Made by a program: the position numbers and the translations under genes. Below are positions 7,637 through 14,780 of a stretch of DNA of 14,830 nt, piece after piece. The notes under the pieces are model-generated. The model was given only the letters and a program-made list of their open reading frames with translations, was not told the origin of the DNA and searched no databases. Origin of the DNA: a bacterium (GTDB lineage Bacteria > Lindowbacteria > 2-12-FULL-62-27); the NCBI GenBank assembly GCA_016202645.1, contig JACQOF010000129.1:1-14830 (forward strand), given 5' to 3'. The number at the start of each line of letters is the position of its first letter. Position 1 is the first letter of the stretch.

Positions 7637-7698
7637 CGCCCTGATCGCGGCGAATCAAACGTGACCTGATGGGATCGGACCATCAGAAGATCAGGGCG
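7637..7698. repeat. Nested inverted repeats
   Basis: The outer arms CGCCCTGATC (7637-7646) and GATCAGGGCG (7689-7698) are perfect. Inside them CTGATGG (7666-7672) pairs with CCATCAG (7680-7686). Directly to the left is a 7-bp stem closed by GCGA on the plus strand (7622-7639), a GNRA-type loop if the plus strand is transcribed. Confidence 0.7.
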
Positions 7699-8021
7699 AT
7701 TACCAAATGGGGCCGCCAAACCGGAGGCTTGGCCCGCGGCCCAAGCGATGCGGGTGTTCCCGCCAAAATCCCGCGGAAACTGTCCCAAATCGCGCCACCG
7801 TCGCATGCCGCCGCTGTCGCCTCGCACCTCAAACTGCGCCCGCCCTTCCGTATACCTCTCGGAAGGCCCAAGCGCCTTCGGGGTTGTCATCCCCCGACCG
7901 GTGCGCGCGTGCGGCAAACATGCCGCGGCTGAATTTTCACTGCCGTCCACAGTCCTGCCGGCGTAAAGAAAAGCCGAGTTGCGACTTGCGACGTCGACAC
8001 GTCGAGCGGTCAGATACACCT

Positions 8022-8077
8022 CGGGCGTCCACAGGGAAATCGCGGGATAGACCTTCCGCCCCCCTGTGTAGACCCCC
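8022..8077. repeat. Hairpin with CACAGGG/CCCTGTG core
   Basis: CACAGGG (about 8029-8035) pairs with CCCTGTG (about 8062-8068). Flanking GTC/GAC and GGG/CCC extend the stem past a small bulge, giving 13 pairs in total. Confidence 0.6.
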
Positions 8078-8132
8078 CGCGCGGCGGCCTGGAAACACGA
8101 CCTGCCTGCGCGGCTGTTATCCGACCTGCTCT

Positions 8133-8171
8133 CTTTTTCGCGGGATTTTTCAGAGTCCTCCCGCGCAAAAG
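8133..8171. repeat. 13-bp stem with one mismatch, T-rich side
   Basis: CTTTTTCGCGGGA (8133-8145) pairs with TCCCGCGCAAAAG (8159-8171) at 12 of 13 positions around a 13-nt loop. On either strand it resembles a bidirectional terminator stem, with the T-run inside the stem base. Confidence 0.6.
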
Positions 8172-8245
8172 TCTGTCGACCGCCTTTCCGTCCGAATTGG
8201 ACGTTCTTGTCGCCTGCTCCTACGGAGCCTCGCGCTTGTCTTCGC

Positions 8246-8341
8246 CGACAGGCCCGGCCGGCCCTTAACGGGCACATTGGCCTGTCGTCTCTGACTAAAG
8301 ACGCGTGTGGTTATGCTCTACGCTTATCGGCATCTTCCTCC
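8246..8341 (-). ncRNA. Candidate structured RNA / repeat element, copy 2
   Basis: On the minus strand the blocks GGAGGAAGA (8333-8341), AAGCGTAGAG (8316-8325) and AACCACACGCG (8302-8312) repeat those of copy 1 in the same order. They are followed by a hairpin (CGTCT/AGACG, about 8285-8302) and a 9-bp stem CGACAGGCC/GGCCTGTCG (8246-8254 and 8279-8287) that encloses a GCCC/GGGC hairpin. Copy 1 has corresponding stems of different sequence. The element begins only 8 nt after the stop of the DUF11-like gene at 8350, so it is positioned like a 3' element or the start of a downstream RNA. Confidence 0.42.
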
Positions 8342-8349
8342 TGTGCGTT

Positions 8350-9984
8350 TCAGCGGATAACCACCGCGAAAATGACGCGGCCAATGTCGCCGCTGTCGGA
8401 CGACAGGCTCGTGTTGACCGTGCTGCCGTTTATCGTGGCGAGCGGGTCAAGCGCGGAGCCGGTGAAAGTCCCGTCGGGCTCGTCGATCTGATCCCGATCC
8501 AGCGAGCAGTGCTGGCCAAGTCCGGCCCACCGCAGACGGATGGCCGCGACCGTGTCGACGACCGAATCCGACTGGGCAACGCCGGCGATATTGAACGGCC
8601 GATTGAAGGCCTCGAAATTGTCCGCGGACCCGCGGGCCGAGTAGAAGATAGTGATGCAGGTGTCCCCCGCATTGCCATTGCGAGACTGGCGGCCATGCCC
8701 CATTCGGGTGTCGACGCCCACGCCGACGTAGGCCTGGGTGTCAATCCCGTTGAAATACGTGTTGATGTAGAGATCGACGTCGTCCGGCAGAATGTCGATG
8801 ATCTCAAGCGTGTCGGCTCTGCGGTTGCCGTCGTTGTCGTAGTCGATCGTGAAGACGATCAGCGCGCCGGGCACGGTGTCATGCTCGCGACCCGTTCCAT
8901 CGCCGCCGGTGGCGGTGATGTACTGAGCCGGCGCCCAGATCGTGTCTTGCTTCTCGACCCGAACAATGGCCGTCGCGACGAGGACCCACAGCGAAATGGA
9001 GTCGGCGGAACCGCCCTTGGCGTAGCGCGTGTCGTTCATGCCGACGTAGCCGTCCCCGTTCACGATACGCGTGAACCGCGTGCTCTGCGTCCAGCCGGGA
9101 CCGCTGTCCGGAAACAACACGACGGTGATCGACAGCGAGTCGCGCGCGGTTGCGGTTGCGGCGGCCGCGACGCGGACGTAGAAGAACGTCTCAGCGTCCT
9201 CAGCCAGCCGGACGTTGTTCATCGTGAAAACCCGGGTTTCGGCCGGCGCCGTGGCGGCGGAAACGATTTCGCCCCATTGCGAGGAAACACCCTGCGTGTC
9301 GTCGCTGGTGATCGTCGTCCGGAACTTGGCGATCTGCGCGTTGGCCTCCTCCCTGTAGGTAGCCACGCCGTACGGACTCTGGGCGGCCCGGTAGCCGGCG
9401 TTGAAGTCAGTATCCGGGACGTGGAGAATGAGCGAGAAGGTGCAGGGGTAGTTGCTGGTGTTGACCACCGAAACCGTGACGATGCCGGTCTCGTTGAGTT
9501 CAAGCACTATGGTCGGAACGCTGTCGGAGCTCGGCAACGTCTCTCCGCTCTCCGGTGGAAGTGGGTGAGGGAGGGTCTCAGCGCCCGAGAAGCTCCCGTG
9601 GTGTCCGGCAAAGCTGCCGATTGTCATTTGCCGGCTGGAACTGTCCGAGTCCCGGATGTTCCGGATGAGCATGTTGGCGGCCGGAACCCCGATGACCGTG
9701 TCGGACACATACCGCGTGTCCTGGGTGCTCTGATCCGCCGCTGACGTCTTCGTTCCGTTGGTCTTGGTGTACCCGACAAACAACTTGCCGGTTGCGGTGG
9801 AGTCGGTCAGCGTGCCGAGCAGTCCGTTGATGACCGCTGAGTCAAGCTGGGTGTTGCTTCCTTGCCTCTGAAGGGTGTCTGCGTTCTCGTCAGCCTGGTC
9901 GGCCATGGCCGGGAGAGCCGTCAGGCCCGCCACAAGACCAAGCGCCAGCGCGAGAACCCACCCCGCTGTTTTGAAGAATCTCAT
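8350..9984 (-). CDS. Secreted DUF11-like protein, divergent paralog
   Basis: This 544-residue protein starts at an ATG with a perfect AAGGAGG 10 nt upstream. It has a signal peptide (hydrophobic about 7-26, cleavage after AMA before DQADE). The N-terminal 300 residues are Ser/Thr/Asp-rich and I do not recognise them. Residues 318-400 match the other two paralogs more weakly: DTRYAKGGSADSISLWV, VEKQDTIWAP, then VPGALIVFTIDYDNDG (371-386) and DTLEIIDILPDDVD, a classic DUF11-like signature. The C-terminus IGRVIFAVVIR corresponds to the MGFVRYSVVIR end of the 476-type paralog, so both proteins end at the same domain boundary. Cysteines are few (181, 443, 493). No sorting domain is present. It is separated from its downstream paralog by about 1.3 kb of non-coding DNA, so cotranscription is uncertain. 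Function is unknown beyond being exported. Confidence 0.87.
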   Translation of the reverse strand: MRFFKTAGWVLALALGLVAGLTALPAMADQADENADTLQRQGSNTQLDSAVINGLLGTLTDSTATGKLFVGYTKTNGTKTSAADQSTQDTRYVSDTVIGVPAANMLIRNIRDSDSSSRQMTIGSFAGHHGSFSGAETLPHPLPPESGETLPSSDSVPTIVLELNETGIVTVSVVNTSNYPCTFSLILHVPDTDFNAGYRAAQSPYGVATYREEANAQIAKFRTTITSDDTQGVSSQWGEIVSAATAPAETRVFTMNNVRLAEDAETFFYVRVAAAATATARDSLSITVVLFPDSGPGWTQSTRFTRIVNGDGYVGMNDTRYAKGGSADSISLWVLVATAIVRVEKQDTIWAPAQYITATGGDGTGREHDTVPGALIVFTIDYDNDGNRRADTLEIIDILPDDVDLYINTYFNGIDTQAYVGVGVDTRMGHGRQSRNGNAGDTCITIFYSARGSADNFEAFNRPFNIAGVAQSDSVVDTVAAIRLRWAGLGQHCSLDRDQIDEPDGTFTGSALDPLATINGSTVNTSLSSDSGDIGRVIFAVVIR

Positions 9985-9994
9985 ATTCCGTGTG

Positions 9995-10001
9995 CCTCCT
10001 T
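9995..10001 (-). promoter_or_regulatory. Ribosome binding site AAGGAGG of the gene at 9984
   Basis: A perfect anti-16S match stands 10 nt before the ATG at 9984 and fixes that start. Confidence 0.85.
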
Positions 10002-10016
10002 AAAGGTAATCGCTTC

Positions 10017-10039
10017 GTCCGGACGACAATCGTCCGGAC
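10017..10039. promoter_or_regulatory. Perfect 10-bp inverted repeat in the leader of the DUF11-like gene
   Basis: GTCCGGACGA (10017-10026) and TCGTCCGGAC (10030-10039) pair without mismatch around a 3-nt loop, 32 nt before the start codon and 15 nt before the ribosome binding site. A GGCC-CGAA-GGCC hairpin lies near 10056-10067. This could be an operator or a leader RNA stem. It matches no riboswitch I recognise. Confidence 0.55.
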
Positions 10040-10081
10040 CCTGATCTATGCCACAGGCCCGAAGGCCGATTGCTGTTTGGT

Positions 10082-10177
10082 AGGGAGAAAGGGAGATAGG
10101 GAGATAGGGAGAAAGTCTACGGCTGCTCTGCACAGCTTTGAGACTCTCTCCCTTTCTCCCTATCTCCCTGTCTCCCT
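10082..10177. repeat. Inverted array of 8-nt units (GGGAGAWA), copy C
   Basis: The left arm 10082-10118 contains GGGAGAAA, GGGAGATA, GGGAGATA, GGGAGAAA. The right arm 10141-10177 is its complement at 34 of 37 positions, with a 22-nt loop. In the direction of transcription it begins 6 nt after the stop of the discoidin-like gene, so it would form a very long hairpin at the mRNA 3' end. Confidence 0.85.
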
Positions 10178-10183
10178 TACGAA

Positions 10184-11752
10184 TCATGGTCTCCACTCCT
10201 CATCCACGATCCGCTTGATCTCCGCGTAGTCTCCGCCCGGGTAGATGACAAATTCGGCAAGATCGACATTGTTCCACTTCTTGTGCTTCTTGTAGAAATT
10301 GGTCCGCTTCGGGATGAACAATTTCACATATCGGGCCTTTGTCTCATCCGGAAACTCGCCGCCCAGAAGAATCAGGGGATCTCCCCCCAACGACCGGACG
10401 TGGGGCGCTTCGGAGACGCGGCCTTCGGGCAGGGTAAAGGCCTTCGACCATTTTTTGTTGTCCTCCGAAATCATGACCTCGTAGCTGTAGGGAAACGCCA
10501 ATTGGCGCCAGGCGGTGACATGGCCCTGGAGGGTATAGACCCGGCCGAGGTCCACTGTGGCGTACTGGTCGGCGGTGACCAGGTTGCCCGAGTGCGCCAT
10601 GCCGCTGAAATAGTCGTTGCGGCCGTCCGTCACCCGCTGAAGCACCGTCTCGCCGCCGATAACGCCGCCCTGCCACTCCGGATCCCGGAGGTCCGTGAAT
10701 GTTCCGTCGATCACCCGTTTGCCCCTCGCGATATTGATCTCCGACGTCGTGATCTGGGTCTTCGGCTGGGTCAGGGTCATCCCCCGGTGGTCCGTGAGGT
10801 GGGCCATGTAGGAATAGACGTGACTTGGGAGGAGATTGTCGAATTTGAAGACGTGATGGGTCTCAAAGTCCGGTTGGCTGACGATTCTGTCGAAGCGCAT
10901 CATCTCCCCGAAATAGAACACGCAGTGGGACGGGATGTTGGTCTGGATGACGAGGGAAATAGAGAGGGGACTGACGTGGCCGACGCCGGAATTCAGGATA
11001 CTGAGCGGGGGCGTCCCCTTGAGTCTGAAATGCAGGAGCGCGGTATCCTCCGTCGTCCAGACGTCGCCTTCGGCGGAAACGGCCTTGACGCTTACGTAGT
11101 AGTCCAGGCCCTCTTTCAGGTCCCGGAGGCTGATCTGATAATCGGAGAGGTAGGATGTGTACTCGGTGAAATTCGTCAGAGCGTCCGGGCGCGGGGCCAG
11201 TCCGTAGGCGACGGACATTCGAAAGGGCTTGGGGAAGGACACGACAATCGACGCGGTGGTCGTCTCCGCGCGGGAGACCGCGAAGAGCGACGGCAAAAAG
11301 GCCTCCCGGGGGGCCGCGGATGAGTTGGATTCAATCTCGGAAATTTTGTAGCTCTCCCCCTCCTTCGCCGGAAACCGGATCTTCACGTAGGTCGCCTTCT
11401 CGCCCAAATCGTAGGGCCGCCACGTCCGGGCGTCCGGAGCGATTTCCATCGTATACGTCCTGGGGGCCGGACCTTCAAAGTGGACTTTCAGGTTTCGGAT
11501 GATGGAGGGCGTTGTGAATTTTACAACTAGAAAATATTCGCCGCGGTAGGGAATGCCCGAAGTCGTCGCGCTGGTCGCCCGGTCCCCGTCTATGGAGAGC
11601 GGCGCGTCTGTAAATGTTCCAAACGCCTCGGAGAAGGGAGACTCCGCGCGGCTTGGGGATACCCAAATCATGCCCACAATGAGCAAACTAAGAATTGCGG
11701 CCATTCCCAAACTCTTTTTGTCGTTCCCTCTACCTCGGCGAATGTTATGCAT
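10184..11752 (-). CDS. Secreted discoidin (F5/8 type C)-like and fibronectin type III-like protein
   Basis: The 522-residue product has a basic N-terminus (RRGRGNDKK) and a hydrophobic segment at about 17-33, with likely cleavage near SRA/ES, so it is probably exported. Residues about 45-140 look like a degenerate discoidin-type beta sandwich (LSIDGDRATSATT, TYTMEIAPDARTWRPYD, ATYVKIRFPA). Residues 155-242 and 248-336 resemble two fibronectin III-type modules (DLKEGLDYYVSVKAVSAEG; DNLLPSHVYSYMAHLTDHRG). Residues 338-505 are a clearer F5/8 type C-like domain (NIARGKRVIDGTF, VTDGRND, ATVDLGRVYTLQGHV, YSYEVMISEDNKKWSKAF, ARYVKLFIP, VDLAEFVIY). Such domains usually bind carbohydrate or surface ligands; no catalytic domain is visible. 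The ATG at 11752 has no convincing ribosome binding site, and an ATG at 11704 is possible. A long inverted repeat starts 6 nt after the stop. Ligand and precise role are unknown. Confidence 0.87.
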   Translation of the reverse strand: MHNIRRGRGNDKKSLGMAAILSLLIVGMIWVSPSRAESPFSEAFGTFTDAPLSIDGDRATSATTSGIPYRGEYFLVVKFTTPSIIRNLKVHFEGPAPRTYTMEIAPDARTWRPYDLGEKATYVKIRFPAKEGESYKISEIESNSSAAPREAFLPSLFAVSRAETTTASIVVSFPKPFRMSVAYGLAPRPDALTNFTEYTSYLSDYQISLRDLKEGLDYYVSVKAVSAEGDVWTTEDTALLHFRLKGTPPLSILNSGVGHVSPLSISLVIQTNIPSHCVFYFGEMMRFDRIVSQPDFETHHVFKFDNLLPSHVYSYMAHLTDHRGMTLTQPKTQITTSEINIARGKRVIDGTFTDLRDPEWQGGVIGGETVLQRVTDGRNDYFSGMAHSGNLVTADQYATVDLGRVYTLQGHVTAWRQLAFPYSYEVMISEDNKKWSKAFTLPEGRVSEAPHVRSLGGDPLILLGGEFPDETKARYVKLFIPKRTNFYKKHKKWNNVDLAEFVIYPGGDYAEIKRIVDEEWRP

Positions 11753-12060
11753 AAATCACATATTCAGCGGCAAATCCGAACCACTTATGAATGTATGATG
11801 TTATGTAGGGGAGCAAAATACGTTCCCCTTTCAAAATATTAATACACAAATATCATAACTGTTTTATTTACATGCTGATAAACAATTCTCCAGGTGCCCG
11901 AATTATCCACAACTCCATGCGATTAGGTAGTTTCGTTCCTTCCGTATGCTAAAATGACCCACTCGTATATACTGGTTTTCGGCAAATGGGTAAACGGAGC
12001 TTTAATTTGTTCTAAAATTATTTTTGGGGGAGAAAGGGAGAAAGTCTGGTTCCCGGGTCT
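11753..12060. other. AT-rich intergenic island upstream of the discoidin-like gene
   Basis: This stretch is visibly AT-rich against a GC-rich background. It must hold the promoter of the minus-strand gene at 11752, though I cannot single out one promoter. It includes a perfect DnaA box, a near-match at 11840-11848, and an AGGGGA/TCCCCT stem (11807-11829). No gene is seen. Confidence 0.6.
11903..11911 (+). other. Perfect DnaA box TTATCCACA
   Basis: The 9-mer equals the consensus. TAATACACA at 11840-11848 differs from TTATNCACA at one position. Two boxes are too few to call an origin; the site may regulate the neighbouring gene or be chance in AT-rich DNA. Confidence 0.4.
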
Positions 12061-12260
12061 AAACAGAATTTATTTGTAACTATTCAGCCCTCGACGTCAT
12101 TCCCGCGAAAGCGGGAATCCAGTCTCTGCTCTGCGATTAATCTGGATGCCCGCTGGAGTTTACCCCGTGCTGGATTCCCGCTTTCGCGGGAATGACGGAC
12201 ACGGGGCGGGAATGACGAATAATCACATTCATCCCTGTTTATCCTCCCTCCCTTTCTCCC
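12028..12260. repeat. Purine-tract inverted repeat (GGGAGAAA type), copy D, around an inserted palindrome
   Basis: GGGAGAAAGGGAG (12028-12040) is the exact complement of CTCCCTTTCTCCC (12248-12260). GGGAGAAAGTCT (12036-12047) is identical to 10107-10118 in copy C. The right arm ends 2 nt after the priA stop. Compared with copy C the loop is far longer because it contains the 12095-12197 palindromic element. Confidence 0.65.
12095..12197. repeat. 28-bp inverted repeats with ATTCCC-N8-GGGAAT core
   Basis: The arms 12095-12122 and 12170-12197 are perfect reverse complements, and each is itself a near-palindrome (ATTCCCGCGAAAGCGGGAAT and its complement). A partial third copy GGCGGGAATGACG lies at about 12204-12216. 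ACCCCGTG (12162-12169) is complementary to CACGGGG just beyond the right arm. The core follows the ATTCCC-N8-GGGAAT pattern of the neisserial dRS3 repeat, and similar palindromes are dispersed in many bacterial genomes. It is probably a mobile or miniature repeat. Confidence 0.8.
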
Positions 12261-12262
12261 TT

Positions 12263-14716
12263 CTAAAGCAGTGTGATCGGATCAGGCTCGATCGAGATTT
12301 TGACCTTGGCATGCCTGGCCGCCCCGCGAACTTCGGAGTCGAGATTCGACGGGACGGGCTGATCGGGGGGCAGACGGAGAATCATCTGAAATCGGTATTC
12401 CCCGTTCAACTTTGGCCTCGGGGCCGGAAGCGGCGGCGACAGGGACAGCGGCGGCGCCGGGTATTGACTTGTCGACAAACTCGCATGAATCTCCCGGGCG
12501 GCTGACAGCGCATTCGGCGCGCCCGGACTTTGAACCAATATTTTGATCAACCTGCAAAACGGCGGCCAATGCCCGGCCCGACGAAACTCCAGTTCTTCTT
12601 CGTAAAAACCGGCCGTGTCCTCCGTCACGCTCCGCAGGACCGCGCGAGAGCCGGTTTGGAATGTTTGAATGGCCGCGAGGCCCGGGCGGTCGTGCCGGCC
12701 TGAACGGCCGATGAGTTGTGACAGAAGTTGAAACGTCCGTTCGGCGCTGCGAAAATCCGGGAGATTCAGACCGATGTCCGCGCAGATCACCGCGGCCAAT
12801 GTGACCCTCGGAACGTCCAGGCCCTTGGCAATCATCTGCGTGCCAACGAGGATGTCGATTCGACCCAGCTTGAGGTCATCCAGGATATCGAAGGCCGCCT
12901 GACGGTTTTTCCGGAAGGCGTCCTGGTCAAGACGGCCGATCCGGGCGGCCGGAAAGAGGCGCGTCAGCATTCCCGCCACCCGCTCGGTCCCGACACCCAT
13001 ATATCCCAGGGGGGTATATGAACAGACCGGACAGCGGGACGGCGGAGGTTGCGAGGCGCCGCAGCCGTGACAGATCAAGTTCCGGTCCTGCAGATGGTAC
13101 GTCAGCCCCAGAAGGCACGCTTCACAGCGCGCGGCGTACCCGCAGTTCGGGCACGACACCTGCGGCGCGAACCCCCGCCGGTTGAGCAGCAGCACCGCCG
13201 CCTCTTTCCGGTCCAGGGTCTGTTGGATCAGGGCCAGGAGGTCCGCCGTCAGAAGAGCCTGCCCCTCCGCTTTCGTGCGCGATGACGCGCGGCGGATGTC
13301 AATCACCCGCACGTCCGGCCGGGCCGGTCTCGTCGGGAAGTCCGTCAGGTCAAGCCGGCGGTAAGCCCTGTTGGGCGCCGCCAGATAGAGCTGTTCGACA
13401 GTCGGCGTCGCCGAGCCGATGATGAGCGGCGCGTTCATGAGATCGCATTTTTCCTCGAGGACCCGGCGGGCGTCGAGATAGGGCGACTGGGATTCCTTGT
13501 AGCCGGCGTCATGACACTCGTCGATGATGGCAAGACCCAGGTCCGGGAGCGGAACGAACGCGGCCGAACGCGCGCCCACCAGAAGCCGTGCGTCGCCCCG
13601 GGCGCAGCGCTGCCATTCGTCCCGGCGTTCCGCGGGGCGCAGGCGGCTGTGCATGACGGCGACCGGCTCGGGAATGCTTTCGACGATCCGCTGAATGAGC
13701 GGCTTTGTGAGCGCGATTTCCGGCACGAGAAGCAGAACCTGGCGGCCCCGCGCGAGACACGCCCGGGCGGCTTCCTCGTAGACAAATGTTTTTCCGGACG
13801 CGGTCGGGCCGAATAGGAGAAAGCGCGGGGGTCCGCCCTGTCCGGCCGACTCAATCGCCGGCAGAATTTCGGCGAGGGCGCGCGCCTGGCTGGGCGTCGC
13901 CTGTTTTCGGGCGTCCGGGGCGGGTGATTCAATCCCGTCCCCCTTTGATTCCGATCTCTCCATCGGCGTCCGCCAGTGCCGGGCGGCGCGTTCGGCCAAG
14001 AGGCGCGAAGCCACCAGCGCCCGGATTTCCGCGGGCGTTGCTTTCGACAAGTCCGCGAGTTCCGCCGCGCCGAACCGGAAGGGATGCCGGCGGGCGATGT
14101 CCATCACTTTTTTCTGGACGTCCGTGAGGGCCTCCGATTTCGCCGGCGGCGCATCCGGAACCGGCTCGGACGGCCCCACGAATTTCTTCCGGGCGGGGCG
14201 CGGCGCGACGACGCGGGTGCGAAGACGGCAGAGGCCGGAGGCGGTCAGTTCCGTCAAGACAAATTTAACACCCCGGGGGGACATTGGATTTAAGAGACGC
14301 GTCACATCCCGGACATCCAATCCCCCGCCGGACGATTCCAGTTCCGCCAGAACGGTTTGAGCCTCACGAGAAAGGCCGTCCTGTCCGGCGTGAGGCGCGT
14401 CGGCGGCGCGCTCGATCCGCCGGGTCAGTTTGGGCGCGGCGGGTGGAACAAAAAGGCCCAGGATATCGGGGAAATTGGTTCCATACCACGCATGGAGGCG
14501 CTCACAGAGTTCCATTTCCACCGGACCAAGCCCGGCCCCCTCAACCCGCTCGATGATCGGCTTGATCCGGATGGGCTTTTTCGCCGGGTCCGGCTCTTCC
14601 GCTTCAACATTCGTCTCAATGACCCATCCGAGCAGGTCCCTTCCCCCGAACGGCACGAGTACGGCGTCGCCGGGCTTCAGCCGGCCGATCTCCGGAGGGC
14701 ATTCGTACAGAAACAA
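12263..14716 (-). CDS. priA: Primosomal protein N' (PriA), replication-restart 3'-5' DNA helicase
   Basis: PriA recognises stalled forks and reloads the replicative helicase in the cytoplasm. The 817 residues visible carry all main parts: N-terminal 3'-end binding region (LKPGDAVLVPFGGRDLLGWV), winged-helix region about 115-170, Walker A GPTASGKT (303-310), VPEIALT, helicase motif II DECH (399-402), GSATP (434-438), eight zinc-binding cysteines (522, 525, 531, 534, 549, 552, 562, 565), MGVGTERV, GTQMIAKGLDVP, DFRSAERTFQLLSQLIGRSGR, and the C-terminal end KISIEPDPITLL. Motif II has Cys where the family usually has a second Glu. The start used here is a TTG without a ribosome binding site. The same frame encodes CRVVVQAPLGRK just upstream (to about 14752), which matches the usual PriA N-terminus, so the true protein is longer, but no ATG, GTG or TTG lies in that frame before the window edge. 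It is separated by 510 bp from the next gene, so it is probably its own transcription unit. Confidence 0.96.
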   Translation of the reverse strand: MFLYECPPEIGRLKPGDAVLVPFGGRDLLGWVIETNVEAEEPDPAKKPIRIKPIIERVEGAGLGPVEMELCERLHAWYGTNFPDILGLFVPPAAPKLTRRIERAADAPHAGQDGLSREAQTVLAELESSGGGLDVRDVTRLLNPMSPRGVKFVLTELTASGLCRLRTRVVAPRPARKKFVGPSEPVPDAPPAKSEALTDVQKKVMDIARRHPFRFGAAELADLSKATPAEIRALVASRLLAERAARHWRTPMERSESKGDGIESPAPDARKQATPSQARALAEILPAIESAGQGGPPRFLLFGPTASGKTFVYEEAARACLARGRQVLLLVPEIALTKPLIQRIVESIPEPVAVMHSRLRPAERRDEWQRCARGDARLLVGARSAAFVPLPDLGLAIIDECHDAGYKESQSPYLDARRVLEEKCDLMNAPLIIGSATPTVEQLYLAAPNRAYRRLDLTDFPTRPARPDVRVIDIRRASSRTKAEGQALLTADLLALIQQTLDRKEAAVLLLNRRGFAPQVSCPNCGYAARCEACLLGLTYHLQDRNLICHGCGASQPPPSRCPVCSYTPLGYMGVGTERVAGMLTRLFPAARIGRLDQDAFRKNRQAAFDILDDLKLGRIDILVGTQMIAKGLDVPRVTLAAVICADIGLNLPDFRSAERTFQLLSQLIGRSGRHDRPGLAAIQTFQTGSRAVLRSVTEDTAGFYEEELEFRRAGHWPPFCRLIKILVQSPGAPNALSAAREIHASLSTSQYPAPPLSLSPPLPAPRPKLNGEYRFQMILRLPPDQPVPSNLDSEVRGAARHAKVKISIEPDPITLL

Positions 14717-14759
14717 CTTTCGGCCAAGCGGCGCTTGAACGACGACCCGGCAGTTAAAA

Positions 14760-14780
14760 CTCCTCCCCCCTTGAGGGGGA
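14760..14780 (-). promoter_or_regulatory. Hairpin overlapping a likely ribosome binding site before priA
   Basis: On the minus strand TCCCCC-TCAA-GGGGGA forms a short hairpin whose 3' side runs into GGAGGAG (14760-14766), the best ribosome binding site upstream of priA. A further stem CCCGACC/GGTCGGG lies at 14805-14826. The hairpin could mask the site. The start codon expected 5-9 nt downstream is not seen. Confidence 0.4.

Larger units (their letters stand above)
7028..8349. other. 1.3-kb gene-free stretch dense in inverted repeats
   Basis: This gap separates two paralogous secreted-protein genes. Strong stems include AGCGTCC/GGACGCT and CGTCAG/CTGACG near 7259-7310, 7488-7548, GCGGCTC-GCGA-GAGCCGC (7622-7639), a nested pair 7637-7698, CCTTCCG/CGGAAGG (about 7843-7867), 8022-8077, 8133-8171 and 8246-8287. 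Its first 100 bases (from the minus-strand viewpoint) are copy 2 of the conserved block element. Open frames cross it on both strands, the longest being minus 7441-8277, but they cut across the stems, are Arg-rich and resemble no protein. The best reading is a long structured non-coding RNA, a complex leader of the downstream gene, or several inserted repeat elements; I cannot decide which. Confidence 0.5.

Noticed and set aside
7441-8277. Minus-strand open frame of 278 codons in the hairpin-rich gap
   Set aside because: Arg-rich, no recognisable motif, no hydrophobic or domain pattern, and it runs through several perfect inverted repeats; length is plausible by chance in GC-rich DNA. Kept as the main alternative to a non-coding RNA.
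7707-8294. Plus-strand open frame of 195 codons
   Set aside because: Highly Arg/Pro/Cys-rich composition and same inverted-repeat background; no family resemblance or start signal.
7073-8349. Group II intron, RNase P RNA, tmRNA, SRP RNA or a known riboswitch
   Set aside because: I looked for a domain V-like hairpin, the GAGGAAAGTCC core, the SRP GGTCAGG motif and common riboswitch signatures and found none convincing.
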